Assembly (NCBI GenBank): GCA_002369255.1
Contig: DFFO01000024.1
Span: forward strand, 1-20,966
Origin: Lachnospiraceae bacterium UBA3774
Lineage (GTDB): Bacteria; Bacillota; Clostridia; Lachnospirales; Lachnospiraceae
DNA: 20,966 bases
Reading direction: 5' to 3'
Part shown: positions 20,334 to 20,966 of the stretch, piece after piece
How the letters are laid out: each line of letters starts with the position of its first letter
How positions within the stretch are numbered: position 1 is the first letter of the stretch
Notes under the pieces: model-generated
Database searches by the model: none
What the model was told of the DNA's origin: nothing
What the model saw: only the letters and a program-made list of their open reading frames with translations
Translations under genes and position numbers: made by a program

Positions 20334-20966
20334 ATGAGACAGTATCAGCTTTTTATCAATGGTGAATTTGTACCCAACGGCGATCGGGAAATGATAGACG
20401 TTATCAACCCCGCTACCGAAGAAGTCATTTCGCAAGTGCCCAAGGCCACAAAAGCCGACGTTGACGCCGCTATCGACGCTGCGTACGAAGCGCAAAAATC
20501 ATGGGCAAAACTTCCCGCAATGACAAGAGCCAACTATCTGATGGAGCTCGTCGGCCTTGTTCGTGAAAACAAAGAGCTTTTTGCGAGGACCAATACCGAA
20601 GAAATGGGAAAACCGCTTGCTCAGTCGATGGATGAAGCCGGCTGGCTCGGTGATTATATTCAATATTTTGCGGCTATGGCAAGACATATCAAGGGAGAGA
20701 TCATTCCTTCGGACCGCCCGAATGAAAATATTCTTCTTTACAAGATGCCTATCGGCGTAGTTGCCGGAATCATGCCCTGGAACTTCCCCCTGTTCCTCAT
20801 CGGCCGCAAGGTAGCTCCCGCTCTCATTGCCGGAGACACCGTCGTATTAAAGCCCTCGAGCGATTCCCCGAACGGCTGCTACGAATTCGCAAAGCTTGTT
20901 GAAAAAAGTTCGCTTCCCAAGGGTGTTATCAACGTAGTTACCGGTTCCGGAGCAGAGGTTGGAGAG
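20334..20966 (+). CDS. aldA: Aldehyde dehydrogenase, AldA-like (cut by window end)
   Basis: The first 211 codons of an NAD(P)-dependent aldehyde dehydrogenase. MRQYQLFINGEF and DVINPATEEVISQVP open the cofactor domain. GEIIPSDRPNENILLYK, GIMPWNFPLFLIGRKVAPALIAG and VVLKPSSDSPN follow the pattern of E. coli lactaldehyde dehydrogenase AldA closely. The catalytic Cys and Glu lie beyond the window, so the substrate is uncertain; lactaldehyde or glycolaldehyde would be typical for AldA, but succinate-semialdehyde-type relatives are similar. AAGGAGG precedes ATG 20334 at good spacing, and it has its own promoter. Confidence 0.88.
   Translation, partial: MRQYQLFINGEFVPNGDREMIDVINPATEEVISQVPKATKADVDAAIDAAYEAQKSWAKLPAMTRANYLMELVGLVRENKELFARTNTEEMGKPLAQSMDEAGWLGDYIQYFAAMARHIKGEIIPSDRPNENILLYKMPIGVVAGIMPWNFPLFLIGRKVAPALIAGDTVVLKPSSDSPNGCYEFAKLVEKSSLPKGVINVVTGSGAEVGE

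Noticed and set aside
1..20966. Prophage, insertion sequence or other mobile element
   Set aside because: No transposase, integrase, terminal inverted repeats or attachment-site duplication was found, despite the presence of tRNA genes that could serve as integration sites.

Overview
The window reads as a chromosomal segment of a low-to-medium GC Firmicute, most likely an anaerobic gut-type member of the class Clostridia. Supports for this are the pairing of a type I and a type III glutamine synthetase with an ANTAR-domain antiterminator, strong AGGAGG-type ribosome binding sites, sigma-A-type promoters, four tRNAs without an encoded CCA end, and a VTC/DUF4956/Cthe_2159-like surface cluster. 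The lineage is inferred from gene content and was not measured.

Layout. (1) 1-470: the 3' end of a tRNA, then tRNA-Leu(UAA) and tRNA-Leu(UAG). (2) 529-1227: a PHP-family phosphoesterase, converging on a leftward operon with a shared terminator. (3) 3707-1229, minus strand: short type I glutamine synthetase (glnA), a pseudo-receiver/ANTAR RNA-binding regulator, an unannotated 56-residue protein, and a GtrA-like membrane protein. (4) 3708-4051: a divergent control region. It holds the leftward glnA promoter flanked by an 11-bp inverted repeat. It also holds a near-consensus rightward promoter followed by a leader with two copies of a hexaloop hairpin, each overlapping an intrinsic terminator. 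(5) 4052-13691, plus strand: glnN (type III glutamine synthetase), asnB, purA, purB, guaA, pyrG, tightly packed. (6) 13809-15110, minus strand: enolase, sharing a bidirectional terminator with pyrG. (7) 15280-15352: tRNA-Ala(GGC), then two terminators bracketing a 20-codon ORF. (8) 15674-20114: VTC-domain protein, DUF4956 membrane protein, and two beta-helix 'carbohydrate-binding' proteins, one membrane-anchored and one a lipoprotein. (9) 20334 to the end: an AldA-like aldehyde dehydrogenase, cut by the window edge.

How the genes fit together. The centre looks like a nitrogen-assimilation control unit. Two ammonia-fixing glutamine synthetases are transcribed divergently, the left operon encodes an ANTAR regulator, and the right transcript begins with what look like ANTAR target hairpins. 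The right operon couples glutamine synthesis to major users of glutamine or aspartate nitrogen: asparagine, AMP, GMP and CTP synthesis. The most interesting proposal is that the ANTAR protein, whose receiver domain lacks the phosphorylatable aspartate, controls the six-gene nitrogen operon through a double antitermination leader. The second point of interest is the VTC-DUF4956-beta-helix cluster, a probable cell-surface system of unknown function.
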